A stretch of DNA of 64,000 bases from JBGTFE01 sp036403235 (GTDB lineage: Bacteria; Acidobacteriota; Blastocatellia; Pyrinomonadales; Pyrinomonadaceae). A model generated the notes under the pieces. It saw only the letters and a program-made list of their open reading frames with translations, made no database searches and was not told the DNA's origin. Location of the stretch: contig DASWRI010000067.1 of assembly GCA_036403235.1 (NCBI GenBank), positions 115,090-179,089 on the forward strand. Reading direction: 5' to 3'. The translations under genes and the position numbers were made by a program. Below, piece by piece: positions 8,589 through 17,839 of this stretch (position 1 is the first letter of the stretch; every line of letters begins with the position of its first letter).

Positions 8589-9683
8589 GTGCGCATTTTA
8601 CATATTTCATCGGCGAGAAATTTTGGCGGCGGCGAAAAGCATCTGGTTGATTTGACGAGAGAGCTGACCGCGCGCGGTCACGAAATCTTCGTCGCCTTGC
8701 GTCCGACCAACGAATGGCAGAAAAAACTGGACTTTTTGCCCGCCGAAAATATTCTGCATGTTTCGATACGCAATTCGTTCGGCGTTTTCAGCGCCCAGAA
8801 GATTGCAAGTTTCGTGCGCGAAAAAAACATCGAAATCATCCACGCGCATCTCGGTCGCGATTACATTCCGGCGAGCCTCGTCTGCCGAATGACGCAAAAC
8901 ACGAAATTTGTTTTGACGCGCCACGTCCTTTTTCCGATGAAGTCTTTTCACAGATTCGCATTGCGAAATCTTTCAAAGGCAATCGCCGTCTCGCCGGCCG
9001 TCACGTCAAATCTGCAAAAAATTTTTCCGGCGGAGAAAATCGAATGCGTGCCGAACGGAATCAACACCGAAGATTTTGAAAGAGAAAGCGAAAAGATGCG
9101 CGAGGAATTTCGTTTTCTGCACAATATTGCCTTTGACGCGACGGTCATCGGCATCATCGGCGAATTAAAAGTCTTAAAAGGCCAGAGAGATTTCGTCCTC
9201 GCGGCGCAGACGCTCGCGCCGAAATTTCCCGAAGCGTTTTTTGTCGTCGTCGGCAAAGATAATTCGACGACGCAGGAATTTCGCCGCGAATTAAAAAAAC
9301 TCGTCAAAATTTTTAATCTCGAAGACCGGTTTTTGTGGCTCAACTGGGTGGAAGATACGGCGCCTCTGCTCGCCGCGATTGATGTTTTCGTTTCGGCTTC
9401 GCACACGGAAAGCTTCGGTCTGGCAACGCTCGAAGCGATGGCCGGCGCAAAAGCGATTGTTTCGACCGAAACCGAAGGCGCGCGCTCGCTTATCAAAAAC
9501 GGAACGACCGGAAAGCTCGTCCCGATTAAAGAACCGCTGAAGTTGGCCGAGGCCGTCGAAGAATTTCTGCAGGACGCCGATTTACGAAAAGCTCTCGGCC
9601 AAAACGCGCGGAAAGCGGCGAAGGAAAATTTCGATTTGAAGCGAATGATTGAAGAAACCGAGCGAGTTTACCGGAAGTTATAA
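8589..9683 (+). CDS. glycosyltransferase family 4
   Basis: GTG start at 8589; 364 residues. This is a GT-B fold retaining glycosyltransferase of family 4. The N-terminal acceptor domain begins MRILHISSARNFGGGEKHL with the usual glycine-rich loop. The C-terminal nucleotide-sugar domain contains VIGIIGELKVLKGQRDFV and the E-x7-E motif in SHTESFGLATLEAMAGAKAI. Such enzymes build lipopolysaccharide, capsule or glycolipids on the cytoplasmic face of the inner membrane. The donor and acceptor cannot be told. The stop overlaps the converging aminotransferase gene by 6 bases. Confidence 0.9.
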   Translation: MRILHISSARNFGGGEKHLVDLTRELTARGHEIFVALRPTNEWQKKLDFLPAENILHVSIRNSFGVFSAQKIASFVREKNIEIIHAHLGRDYIPASLVCRMTQNTKFVLTRHVLFPMKSFHRFALRNLSKAIAVSPAVTSNLQKIFPAEKIECVPNGINTEDFERESEKMREEFRFLHNIAFDATVIGIIGELKVLKGQRDFVLAAQTLAPKFPEAFFVVVGKDNSTTQEFRRELKKLVKIFNLEDRFLWLNWVEDTAPLLAAIDVFVSASHTESFGLATLEAMAGAKAIVSTETEGARSLIKNGTTGKLVPIKEPLKLAEAVEEFLQDADLRKALGQNARKAAKENFDLKRMIEETERVYRKL

Positions 9684-10493
9684 ATTTTCGCGTTTATGGG
9701 AAAATTCTTTCTCGATGTGTCTTGCGGCCGTGTTTTCGAGGATTTTTTTATTAAAACTTGTAGCCTTTCCGATTCCGATGCCCGATGAAGTTAAAAAAAT
9801 CTCGTCCGCTTCGATTAATTCGTCCAAAGTTGTAATTTTTTCTTCAATCCGGGAATTTTCCAACAAAAATTCCCGCGTCGTTCCGGCCAAACAACCGGTT
9901 TCGAGCGCGGCGGTAAAAATTTTTCCGCTCTTTATCCAAAACAAATTTGCCATGCACGCCGAAGCGACTTCGCCGCGCTCGTTGAGGCGTACGGCTTCGT
10001 CGAAATCTCTCGCCTTTGCTTCTTCCAGAGCCAGAACGTTTTCCAGATAGTTACAGGATTTTATATTGGCGAGCGGAGATTTTGAATTGATTCGGTAAGG
10101 CGAAACGGTCAAGCGCAAATCTTTCGTCTCGCGCAAGTCGGCGGTCGTAATCAAAACGCTCGTTCGGCGATTTGTTTCGAATGACCAGATGCCGCTTGTA
10201 GATTCATCGAAAAAAGTTATCCGCGCGCGCGCGTTTTCCGCATTGTTTCGATTTATCACGTCCGCAAGCGCCGCTTTTATTTTCTCTTCCGAAAATTCGG
10301 ACAAATCAAGGCGAATGCGCGACGCGTTTTCAATCAATCTTCGCCAGTGTTTTTCCCATAAAAAAGGCTTTCGCCGGTAAATTGCGAGCGTTGTAAAAAC
10401 GCCCCGGCCGTAAAACGCGGCGGCGGAAACTGCGTGTAAATTCGTCTTGTCGGACGATTGGATTTTTTGATTGAAAGAGACGAACGGATGCAT
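9678..10493 (-). CDS. class IV aminotransferase (PabC/IlvE-like)
   Basis: The 271-residue protein is a fold-type IV PLP enzyme, in the group holding aminodeoxychorismate lyase, branched-chain and D-amino-acid aminotransferases. Visible are the N-terminal AFYGRGVFTTL segment, the PLP lysine in NIKSCNYLENVLALEEAKA, the ERGEVASACMANLFWI block and the phosphate-binding CLAGTTREFLLE. The short length and the SSGIGIG ending favour a PabC-like lyase, but the three activities are hard to separate by sequence. It begins 7 bases after the histidine-kinase stop and is probably co-transcribed with it. Confidence 0.82.
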   Translation of the reverse strand: MHPFVSFNQKIQSSDKTNLHAVSAAAFYGRGVFTTLAIYRRKPFLWEKHWRRLIENASRIRLDLSEFSEEKIKAALADVINRNNAENARARITFFDESTSGIWSFETNRRTSVLITTADLRETKDLRLTVSPYRINSKSPLANIKSCNYLENVLALEEAKARDFDEAVRLNERGEVASACMANLFWIKSGKIFTAALETGCLAGTTREFLLENSRIEEKITTLDELIEADEIFLTSSGIGIGKATSFNKKILENTAARHIEKEFSHKRENL

Positions 10494-10500
10494 TCGAAAA

Positions 10501-13500
10501 TTAGCTCACGGCGCGGATTTGCTGTTTGTGAGCGAACGGAAAGACGAGACGAAACGTCGTGCCTTTGTCGATTTCGCTTTCGACCTCGATGGTTCCCGAA
10601 TGCTCCTGCACGATGCCGTAAGAAACCGCGAGGCCGAGCCCCGTCCCGCTTCCGACGCCTTTGGTCGTAAAAAACGGGTCGTAGATTTTGGTTATATTTT
10701 CCGGCGCGATGCCTGCCCCCGTGTCGGAAACTTTGATGATAACGTCGCCGTCCTCGCCGAGCCGGGTTTCGAGCGTGATGCGCCCGCCGCCAATCATCGC
10801 GTCGCGCGCGTTGATGATTAAATTTGTGAAAACCTGCTGGAGCTTGCCGGCGTTTCCGACGATTTGCGGCGGAGCTTCGGCGTAATTTTTGACGATTTCG
10901 ATTTGTGATTTCCGCATTTGCGGCTCAAGCAGCTGGAGCGTATCGTCGAGCAGTTTGTTGATATCGACTTCGGTGTAATCGGTCGAGTTTCCGGCGCGCG
11001 AGAAATTTAAAAGATTATTCGTAATATTTGAAGCGCGCTCGGTCTGTTTTTGCACTTTTTGCAAAAGCGCGTGTTTCGGGTCGGTTTCGGGAATCATGCC
11101 AAGCAGCATCTGCGTATATGAAGAAACGCCCGTCAGAGGCGTGTTTACTTCGTGCGCGATGCCTGCGGCGAGAAGTCCGATGGACGATAATTTCTCGCTT
11201 TGCTGCAGAGTTTCTTCGAGCTTGATGCGCGAAGTCACGTTTTCCAGAACGATGATGGCGCCGGTCTGGCCTGCCGAGACCGAGCGAAGCGGCGCGATGG
11301 CGACGTTTAAGATTAAAGATTTCCCGTCGTGGCTCGTCGTGTAGAGTTTGTAAGCGTTGCGAATTTCCGTCAGGTGCCAGCGCGACTGACCTAAAATATT
11401 TTCTAAATTTAAGGCGAAAGCTTTATCAAAAACGTCCTCGACAAATCGGCCGATTGTCTGCTCGCGGCTCAATCCGAGCATTTCTTCAAACGTCGAATTG
11501 CAGCGCGTGATACATCCGTTTTCATCGACCGCCAGCAGTCCGACGTTGACCGATTCGACAATCGATTCGTTAAATTCCTTCAAAAGCGCCAGCTCTTCCG
11601 TGCGTTTTTCCTGTTCCTGGTACAAAAGACTGTTTTCGATGGCGACGGCGACGTATCCGGAAACGGTCTGCAAAATTTCCAAATCCTCGCTCGACAAAAG
11701 CGAGCCGTCCGAAGCGCGTCCCATGCCGATGACCGCGACCATTTTTCCGCGCGCGACGCACGGCACGAAATAATGAAGCTCCTGCCGGACGATGTTTTTG
11801 CCGTTTCGGCCAAACTTTTCGATTTTTCCTTCGATTTTCCCGATAATGCCGTTTTCTTCCGTTTTTTCCGCCGGTGCGGCGTCGATGACTTCCTCTTCGG
11901 CCAATTCAAACTCGTCGGCGCGGACAACGCCCGTGATTGCTGATTTCTGGCGAATCATCAGGCGAAAATCGTTCGGCATTTTGTAATTTTTGCTCAAACC
12001 GATTGACTTGGCAAGACGATAATCTTCCGTATCGCCTTCGATAAAAACCGCTACCTTTTCGACGTCGAGAACCTGCCGCAGACGTTCGGTCAAAGCATTC
12101 AAAAGCGGGTCGAGCGCGGTCGTCGCCGAGAGCGTTCGGCCGAAATCGAGAAGTCCGCGGCGCAAATCGTATCGCTCGCCGTAGAAGAAACGGTCGGCGC
12201 GCTCCTGCAAAAACTTCTTCAAAGGCTCGGAAAGCAGAACGATTCCGGCCATCGCGACAATCGCAATCAGCGCGCGAAGCGTGATTTCCGTCGTCGAAAG
12301 ATTATGGCCGACGGCGAGAACGACGAGTCCGAGCGCAACCGCGCCAATCATCATCGCAATGGCCAGTGTCGTCAAAGCGTAGACGAGCGCTCGCCGCACG
12401 ACCACGTCGACGTCCATTAGACGATAACGCACGACCGAATGACCGAAGCTCAGAGGAATCAAAGCGAGCGGCAGGGTAATCAGCGCGGACGTCAGATAAT
12501 CTTCGGTAAGTGAAGGAACAAAGCGTTTCGCAATCTGAAAAATCAGAATCGGCACGACCGCGGCAATCGTTCCCCACATCGCCCATTTTAAACGCTGGCG
12601 AACGAGCGTCTGGCGGTTTTTTATAAAACGCCACGTCAAAATTCCCGCGCCGACTGCAATGCCGAAGGCAAAATGAACATTGAGCGATAAATACAAGTTT
12701 CGGAAAAAATCGTATTTATCGATAAAACTTGCCAGAGCACCGTCAAATGTTTCTCCGAGATGAAGAATCGGAAGAAGCGAGACGACGAGATTGACCGCGG
12801 TTATAACGCCGGCCGGTATATAAAGCGCGTATGTTTTCCAGCGCGCGTCTTCGAAAACTTCGCTCCTGACCGGATAGCGCAGACAGAAATGCAAAAAAAG
12901 CGGAACGAAAAAGGCGAACGCGATATCGTCGAGCAGGCTGACGACCAAATCCAAATCCTGACCGAGCCCGATTGAGCGATACGTGTGAAAAACAAAAGCG
13001 GCCAGACAAACCGTGGCAAAGTGCAAAACAAACGGCGCGTGACTGCCTTGTTTGAAAAGCACGAAAATCCCGACGCCGAGCCAGATTATGCCGACCAGCA
13101 TCAGAAAAATAATCGAGGCCGTCCAGCGCGGAAGCGTGTCGATATGTCTTAAATCGGCGTAATAATAATTGTTTGCAAAGGAATAGGAAGGACGCTGGTA
13201 GAAATAAGTCAGATTGCCGTCAACGCCCGCCGCTTCGAGATACATCGGAACATCGGCGGGCGAAGTAATTTCCTCGATTCTGTCGCTTTCCAGACCGATG
13301 CCGATAAGCTTGTCGCCGACGGCGATTCCGGCGCGCGACGCGGCCAAGTTCGGCATCACTCGCTCGGCGTAGATTCCGTCCGTCTTTTGCGTCCAGACGA
13401 CGCCGTCGGTCGGCGGCAGCGGGTGATAAGCGCGTTGAGACAGATTGAGAGCGCCGCCGACAACAAATAAAACGGTTGCCAGAAGCCAAATCAAACTCCA

Positions 13501-13524
13501 ACCTGTCAGCACTTTACCCTTCAT
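10501..13524 (-). CDS. membrane sensor histidine kinase (PDZ-7TM-GAF-PAS-HisKA-HATPase)
   Basis: The 1007-residue kinase starts with one transmembrane helix (about 7-28), followed by a PDZ-like extracytoplasmic domain (about 45-110, NLAASRAGIAVGDKLIGI). Then come seven or eight further membrane helices (about 135-430). The cytoplasmic half has a GAF domain (about 465-610), a PAS domain (about 625-745), a dimerisation domain with the phospho-His box GIAHEVNTPLTG, and an ATPase with N box INARDAM, G1 DTGAGI and G2 GSGTGLGLAVS. It should autophosphorylate and pass phosphate to an unlinked response regulator; none is adjacent. An Ala/Glu-rich insert sits inside GAF. Confidence 0.9.
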   Translation of the reverse strand: MKGKVLTGWSLIWLLATVLFVVGGALNLSQRAYHPLPPTDGVVWTQKTDGIYAERVMPNLAASRAGIAVGDKLIGIGLESDRIEEITSPADVPMYLEAAGVDGNLTYFYQRPSYSFANNYYYADLRHIDTLPRWTASIIFLMLVGIIWLGVGIFVLFKQGSHAPFVLHFATVCLAAFVFHTYRSIGLGQDLDLVVSLLDDIAFAFFVPLFLHFCLRYPVRSEVFEDARWKTYALYIPAGVITAVNLVVSLLPILHLGETFDGALASFIDKYDFFRNLYLSLNVHFAFGIAVGAGILTWRFIKNRQTLVRQRLKWAMWGTIAAVVPILIFQIAKRFVPSLTEDYLTSALITLPLALIPLSFGHSVVRYRLMDVDVVVRRALVYALTTLAIAMMIGAVALGLVVLAVGHNLSTTEITLRALIAIVAMAGIVLLSEPLKKFLQERADRFFYGERYDLRRGLLDFGRTLSATTALDPLLNALTERLRQVLDVEKVAVFIEGDTEDYRLAKSIGLSKNYKMPNDFRLMIRQKSAITGVVRADEFELAEEEVIDAAPAEKTEENGIIGKIEGKIEKFGRNGKNIVRQELHYFVPCVARGKMVAVIGMGRASDGSLLSSEDLEILQTVSGYVAVAIENSLLYQEQEKRTEELALLKEFNESIVESVNVGLLAVDENGCITRCNSTFEEMLGLSREQTIGRFVEDVFDKAFALNLENILGQSRWHLTEIRNAYKLYTTSHDGKSLILNVAIAPLRSVSAGQTGAIIVLENVTSRIKLEETLQQSEKLSSIGLLAAGIAHEVNTPLTGVSSYTQMLLGMIPETDPKHALLQKVQKQTERASNITNNLLNFSRAGNSTDYTEVDINKLLDDTLQLLEPQMRKSQIEIVKNYAEAPPQIVGNAGKLQQVFTNLIINARDAMIGGGRITLETRLGEDGDVIIKVSDTGAGIAPENITKIYDPFFTTKGVGSGTGLGLAVSYGIVQEHSGTIEVESEIDKGTTFRLVFPFAHKQQIRAVS

Positions 13525-13697
13525 TTCAATCAGGCAAACTTCACCGACCGATTTTTACGCAAAAGATGTTCCAATCGGTTTTTCGGTTAAATTTTTCAAT
13601 ATTTCGGCTAAAACAAGCCTTTTTGTAGATATAAATTTTGAATAAACAGACAATTTCATTCAGTTTTTTGCTTTATATCCGAGATTTCGGAAAATAA

Positions 13698-13772
13698 TTT
13701 AGCCACGAGTTTCGCAAACTGCACGAACCGGAAAATCAATCATTCGTGTAATTCGTGTAATTCGTGGCTAAA
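13698..13772. repeat. inverted repeat with GTGTAATTC direct repeats
   Basis: TTTAGCCACGA (13698-13708) pairs with TCGTGGCTAAA (13762-13772). Between them the words ATTCGTGTAATTCGTGTAATTCGTGG form short tandem repeats. The element abuts the stop of the next minus-strand gene and may end its transcript. It resembles dispersed intergenic repeats common in related genomes. Confidence 0.6.
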
Positions 13773-13774
13773 TC

Positions 13775-15520
13775 TTAAAATCTGACTGAAATTCCGCCGC
13801 GCAATGTGCGTCCCTGAGAATTAATTTTCAGGCTTCCTTCTTCACCGTTGACTCCGCCCTGAGTGTCAAACAAATTACGCGCGTCGATAATCGCTTCGGC
13901 ACGAATCGGCAGCCCGAGGGTCGGCAGACTCTGGGTTACCATAACGCTCAAATTCGGGTCGTAAATCGCCATTCTTCCCTGAAACGGGTCAATCGCGAAA
14001 ACGGTTGCCTGCGGCGACAGGCGAAAAACGGTTTTGATTTGCGTTCCGGTGCTGAAGGCGGCGTCGAACTGTCCGAAAAACGTCTGGAAAAAATCGTCTT
14101 CAAAAACATTCGCCGGATTTGAGACGGCTTCCATTGAAAGCTTCTGACCGTTGCCGAAGGCGTAACCGGCGGCCGCATTAAACGTGCCGTTCAAGCGTCT
14201 GGTGTAAACGACTCTGACGCCGCGCGCATTTCCCTGTTGATTGGCGACAAATCCGCCGAAATTTTCGCCGCTTAAAACGTTAATCGGAATGCTCGTCAGT
14301 CCGACGCCGCGACCGGAAACGGTATCGAAAAATACGTTTGCCTCGACGTTCGATTTATTATCGATAACGCGCTCGATGCCGAATTCGAGGCGGCGGCTTT
14401 TGTTCATCTGCGGCGCGTCATTTTCGACGACGATATCCTGCGTCGAAACCGGCTCGCGGAAAAGAACCTGCGCGTCTTCCATCTCGATGGCGCGCTGCCA
14501 CGTTTTTTCTTCGTTCTGCGTCGTGTAAGCCGTGCGAAAACGCGTCTTTGAATTTATATCAAACTGCAAACCGAGGCGCGGACTAATCGAGAAATCGCTG
14601 CCGGCGCCGATAAAGCGCGAATAATCAAATCCGAAAACGACAATCACGCCGCTCTTGACTTTCCATTCGTCGAGCGCCTGAAAAGAAACTTGTCCGAGCG
14701 ATTTTTCGCGCGCCTGTTTTTTGATTTTTCCGATATTGACGATTGAGCCGTTGATGTGAATCTGATGGTCTTCGACCGGACGGAATTTTAGATTGGCCTC
14801 GAATCTCTGCGGCGTGTTGCTGCCCGCGCCGATTTGTCCGGCGATGATAATTTCCGAGTTTTCGGTTAAAGGCTGGAGACGGGCAAAATTCAGTCCGGTA
14901 AAGCTTCCCGACTCGGAATTTGCAAAATACGATTCGACGACCGTCTGCGCTTTTCGCTCGGAATTCGCTTCTTCCTCGGTTTCTTCGGCAGCGTCGGCAG
15001 TGGCGGTTTCGTCAAGCGGCCGGTCGTCTTCGTCAATTTGGTAAATCGAGCGGCTTGCCTGTGCCGAGCGAATCCGCCATTTGGTGTTGTTTCTATCGGC
15101 GCGTTTTTCGGGCAGAGTGTTTCCGCTTCCCGAGCGTTCGAGTTTGAATCCGTAAACCAATTCGGCTGAGCGATTGACTTCGACTTCGGCGACCGTAATC
15201 GGATTAAAACCTTCGGCGACGGCTAAAACCGTATAAGTTCCGGGCAGAATTTTCGCCAGAAAACTTCCGTTTGCCGCCGAGCGAACCTGTTTCAGAAGTC
15301 GTGACGTGCCGGCGCGAAAAATGGCGACGGTGGCGTCTGCAATCGGATTTCCCGCATCGTCGCGCACGATTCCTTTAATCGTGCCCAAATCCACTTTTTG
15401 CTCGACGGCAATTTCCGTCGGCGCGTCCGATGCAAAGACGAACGACGCACAGAGAGCGGTCAGCAGAATTAACGAAATCGGCTTCAGGAAATTTTTTATT
15501 GAAAAAGCGGACAAATCCAT
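13775..15520 (-). CDS. outer membrane barrel protein with carboxypeptidase-regulatory domain
   Basis: The 581-residue protein has a signal peptide (about 1-30), a carboxypeptidase-regulatory-like domain (about 45-130, start LGTIKGIVRDDAGNPIADATV), an acidic linker (about 150-190), and a barrel of alternating strands ending in GGISVRF, the usual terminal phenylalanine signal. It is about half the length of the Oar-like receptor at 5322-8495 and shows no convincing TonB plug, so a smaller structural or adhesive outer-membrane role is possible. The ATG at 15520 follows a purine-rich GGAGGTCGC ribosome site. Confidence 0.78.
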   Translation of the reverse strand: MDLSAFSIKNFLKPISLILLTALCASFVFASDAPTEIAVEQKVDLGTIKGIVRDDAGNPIADATVAIFRAGTSRLLKQVRSAANGSFLAKILPGTYTVLAVAEGFNPITVAEVEVNRSAELVYGFKLERSGSGNTLPEKRADRNNTKWRIRSAQASRSIYQIDEDDRPLDETATADAAEETEEEANSERKAQTVVESYFANSESGSFTGLNFARLQPLTENSEIIIAGQIGAGSNTPQRFEANLKFRPVEDHQIHINGSIVNIGKIKKQAREKSLGQVSFQALDEWKVKSGVIVVFGFDYSRFIGAGSDFSISPRLGLQFDINSKTRFRTAYTTQNEEKTWQRAIEMEDAQVLFREPVSTQDIVVENDAPQMNKSRRLEFGIERVIDNKSNVEANVFFDTVSGRGVGLTSIPINVLSGENFGGFVANQQGNARGVRVVYTRRLNGTFNAAAGYAFGNGQKLSMEAVSNPANVFEDDFFQTFFGQFDAAFSTGTQIKTVFRLSPQATVFAIDPFQGRMAIYDPNLSVMVTQSLPTLGLPIRAEAIIDARNLFDTQGGVNGEEGSLKINSQGRTLRGGISVRF

Positions 15521-15701
15521 TTTGGAAAAAGCGACCTCCGAATAAACAAGTTTCGGGGAGAACTTATTACGGTAGAAGTGCTGAAATTTTCGTTAAAGAC
15601 TAAAATAAAGCCTAACGCGCCACGTTCTGTATTTTCATTCCTAAATTCAAATGTGTCAAGCACAGACACTACGAACTTTGACTGATTTGATGCCGCGTGC
15701 C

Positions 15702-15729
15702 TTGACAAAGTTTGCTCAGCGGCTAGAAT
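15702..15729 (+). promoter_or_regulatory. promoter of tRNA-Ser
   Basis: TTGACA (15702-15707), a 16-base spacer and TAGAAT (15724-15729) lie 28 bases before the tRNA 5' end. Confidence 0.7.
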
Positions 15730-15757
15730 AAAAACTTGGTTTTCAACCCGAACACGC

Positions 15758-15848
15758 GGAGACGTGGCTGAGCGGCTGAAAGCGGCGGTTTGCTAAATCG
15801 TTGTAGTCTTAAAAACTACCACAGGTTCGAATCCTGTCGTCTCCGCCA
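15758..15848 (+). tRNA. tRNA-Ser(GCT)
   Basis: The 91-base gene folds as a class II tRNA. The acceptor stem GGAGACG (15758-15764) pairs with CGTCTCC, the anticodon GCT lies at 15792-15794, a long variable arm (GTAGTCTTAAAAACTAC) follows, the T loop is GGTTCGAATCC, and CCA is encoded. It is followed by AT-rich accessory DNA, so it is a plausible integration site; no second copy of its 3' end was seen in the window. Confidence 0.97.
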
Positions 15849-15861
15849 TACATAAATTCAT

Positions 15862-15912
15862 AAAGCCTCGATTTTACGGCATTGTCTAGTAAATTCGGGG
15901 CTTTTGATTTTG
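15862..15912 (+). terminator. tRNA terminator
   Basis: AAAGCCTCGA-type sequence (15862-15871) pairs with TTCGGGGCTTT (15894-15904) with one G-U wobble, followed by TGATTTT. The loop is long (about 22 bases). Confidence 0.55.
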
Positions 15913-16231
15913 CTCTATTTGTTGTTTTATGTCGTTTTGTGTTCGATTTCTTGGAAAAAGTCGTCAATATGTCGGAAAGTTTTTAGTCCTTAAATCCTAG
16001 AGATGAGCTAGGGATATACGACTAGACTCGGAGAGATTTTATTGGTTCATTAAATACTGGCTTAGTTAGTGATTTGATATAGCCTTAAATTTAAGTTGCC
16101 GCAAAAACACAAAATCAAACCGTTCAAAGACTATAAGATTTAGGTAAATATTAAATCTTGTAATGGGAAATTTAACAATGTTATTATTATAAAAGGATTT
16201 ACGGCATTAAAATTGCTGTATATTAAATTAC

Positions 16232-16325
16232 TTGACAACACTGCCGATGTGCTATAATATCCGACATTCAAGACAACCTATGTTTCGATGTCGGACAAAC
16301 ATAAAACCTTTGTCTTAGTGTTGTC
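16232..16325 (+). promoter_or_regulatory. promoter and nested inverted repeats upstream of small membrane protein
   Basis: TTGACA (16232-16237) and TATAAT (16253-16258), 15 bases apart, precede the gene at 16351. Inside the predicted leader CCGACAT (16261-16267) pairs with ATGTCGG (16288-16294), and an outer arm GACAACACT (16234-16242) pairs with AGTGTTGTC (16317-16325). The outer arm overlaps the -35 box. The rest of 15913-16230 is AT-rich with no gene seen. Confidence 0.5.
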
Positions 16326-16350
16326 GTACAAAATATAGGAGATTATTAGT

Positions 16351-16515
16351 ATGACGTATTTATTTTTTTCACTCTTAGGCTCTGTATTACTTTTTCCTGT
16401 ATTAGTTAAATTTATGGGTGATGTGCTGAAGAATATCGAAAAGAAATTACCTGACTTATCTGAAGAGGAGTTACAAAAATCTCAAACTCCGTCGTTTCAG
16501 CGTCGCGCGGTTTGA
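16351..16515 (+). CDS. small membrane protein
   Basis: This 54-residue frame has a good ribosome site (AGGAG, 9 bases upstream). It starts with a hydrophobic helix (residues 2-20, YLFFSLLGSVLLFPVLVKF), followed by a charged amphipathic tail with EEELQKSQT and a basic end. The function is unknown. It is 20 bases before the six-helix membrane protein and could form one unit with it. Confidence 0.55.
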   Translation: MTYLFFSLLGSVLLFPVLVKFMGDVLKNIEKKLPDLSEEELQKSQTPSFQRRAV

Positions 16516-16535
16516 GATTCTAATGCAAATTTTCA

Positions 16536-17345
16536 ATGCCCACAGTAATAGACGAAAATATCCGCAAACAAGCGTTTTGGCTTTATGGAGTTATTGTCGG
16601 TCTTGCTGTTAAAGAAGCCCTAACGCACGTTCTGCCACATATCTTTAAAGAACAAATAAACCTATTAGAACGGCATATACCCGAAATGATTCGTTTATTT
16701 GTCTTTCTGGTTTTGTGCGTTAGATTTTATCTTGGTGCAGCGCAATATTTTGATGAAGCCTACGAAAAAAAGCATCCGGCCACTGTAATACCATTTGACC
16801 CTCCAGCCGAAAATATAGGAACTGCACAAGTCAATGAAGCACCGCCAGTCCTGGAAAACAAATATAAGAAAAAAAGTTTCGGGCTTGATTTCTTGGTCGG
16901 TTTTTTTCATTTTCTTATCTTTTCCGCTCTGGCTCTTTCAATTTGTTATGACGAATCGGGATGGAATAATGAAATAAGTATTTATTTGTTTCCGTCAGTT
17001 CTATTAACGATTTTGCTATATGACGTGGTTTGGCTTTTAGTAAACATAAAAAAACATACATTTGCCCTTATTAAATTGTGGACATTCTTAAACGTGGTTA
17101 CGGTTGTAGTGTGTGCTGCTACTTTTGGCGCGGTTTGGGTTGTTTATCATATGAAAGAGGCAAAATTCCAGTATTTTGTAGCTGAGGCCATTGCATTTAT
17201 TCCATTACTTTTACTCAGTGCGCTTGATATAGCTGAACTTATTGCCGGAACATCTATTATTCGCCGTATGTTGAGTTGGATTGCTGGAAATTTAGGTTCC
17301 CTAGCCAGTAGCAGGCAAGGTGATGCCACGACTGACGCTACTTAA
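16536..17345 (+). CDS. multi-pass membrane protein of unknown function
   Basis: The 269-residue protein has about six predicted helices (around residues 15-30, 50-68, 120-140, 150-170, 185-207 and 215-238), with a cytoplasmic loop rich in proline and lysine at about 75-115. No known family was recognised. The AT-rich sequence and position just after the tRNA suggest transferred DNA. It could be a membrane effector or immunity component, but nothing in the sequence proves this. Confidence 0.65.
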   Translation: MPTVIDENIRKQAFWLYGVIVGLAVKEALTHVLPHIFKEQINLLERHIPEMIRLFVFLVLCVRFYLGAAQYFDEAYEKKHPATVIPFDPPAENIGTAQVNEAPPVLENKYKKKSFGLDFLVGFFHFLIFSALALSICYDESGWNNEISIYLFPSVLLTILLYDVVWLLVNIKKHTFALIKLWTFLNVVTVVVCAATFGAVWVVYHMKEAKFQYFVAEAIAFIPLLLLSALDIAELIAGTSIIRRMLSWIAGNLGSLASSRQGDATTDAT

Positions 17346-17413
17346 TGATTTTCATACGAGATCCTCTTATCTCATAATTTTAACCAGATTAAAGACTATT
17401 CAGCGGCTTTTGT

Positions 17414-17440
17414 GGAAAGCATCCTAGAAAGATGCTTTCC
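17414..17440. repeat. perfect 10-bp inverted repeat at the end of the SRAP fragment
   Basis: GGAAAGCATC (17414-17423), a 7-base loop and GATGCTTTCC (17431-17440). The repeat covers the last codons and the stop of the truncated SRAP frame, so the truncation point lies exactly in the hairpin. Confidence 0.7.
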
Positions 17441-17687
17441 CTGCAAGAGTTTCGGCGCGGGCGTTTATCATTCGATTGCCGATTTCTGCGTCTTTCGCCC
17501 AGGACGGAACGAGTTCCCATTTGAGAGTAGAAACGGCGCGGTCATCGCCTTCCACGCGAACGACGTTAATCATCTGCGATAGCGCAATATTATATCTGGG
17601 GCCGAAGACCGCCGGATTGAGTTTTCCTACCTTAAATTCTCGTTTATACCATTCGGGCTTTGCCGTATTTGAAAATCTTCCGCACAT
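17424..17687 (-). pseudogene. truncated SRAP (YedK/HMCES-like) gene
   Basis: The frame starts MCGRF, the exact start of SRAP proteins. Cys2, exposed after Met removal, is the residue that links covalently to abasic sites in single-stranded DNA. It runs through the family block INARAETLAGKASF and stops at residue 87, whereas complete SRAP proteins are about 200 residues or more. The missing C-terminal half (including the conserved His region) was not found nearby. It therefore looks like a gene cut by insertion or deletion; a short active peptide is unlikely. Confidence 0.75.
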
Positions 17688-17839
17688 ATTATTGATTATA
17701 CATTCGGAATAAAGCCTTAAAATATTTCTTTACAGTTTTATGCCCTTGTGCTAATTTTTATCCAATTCAAATATTGAGATGGAAAAGTGAATCTTCTGCC
17801 CTTTCTTATATCTTATTTCAAAAGTGAAAAGTTTTTGTT

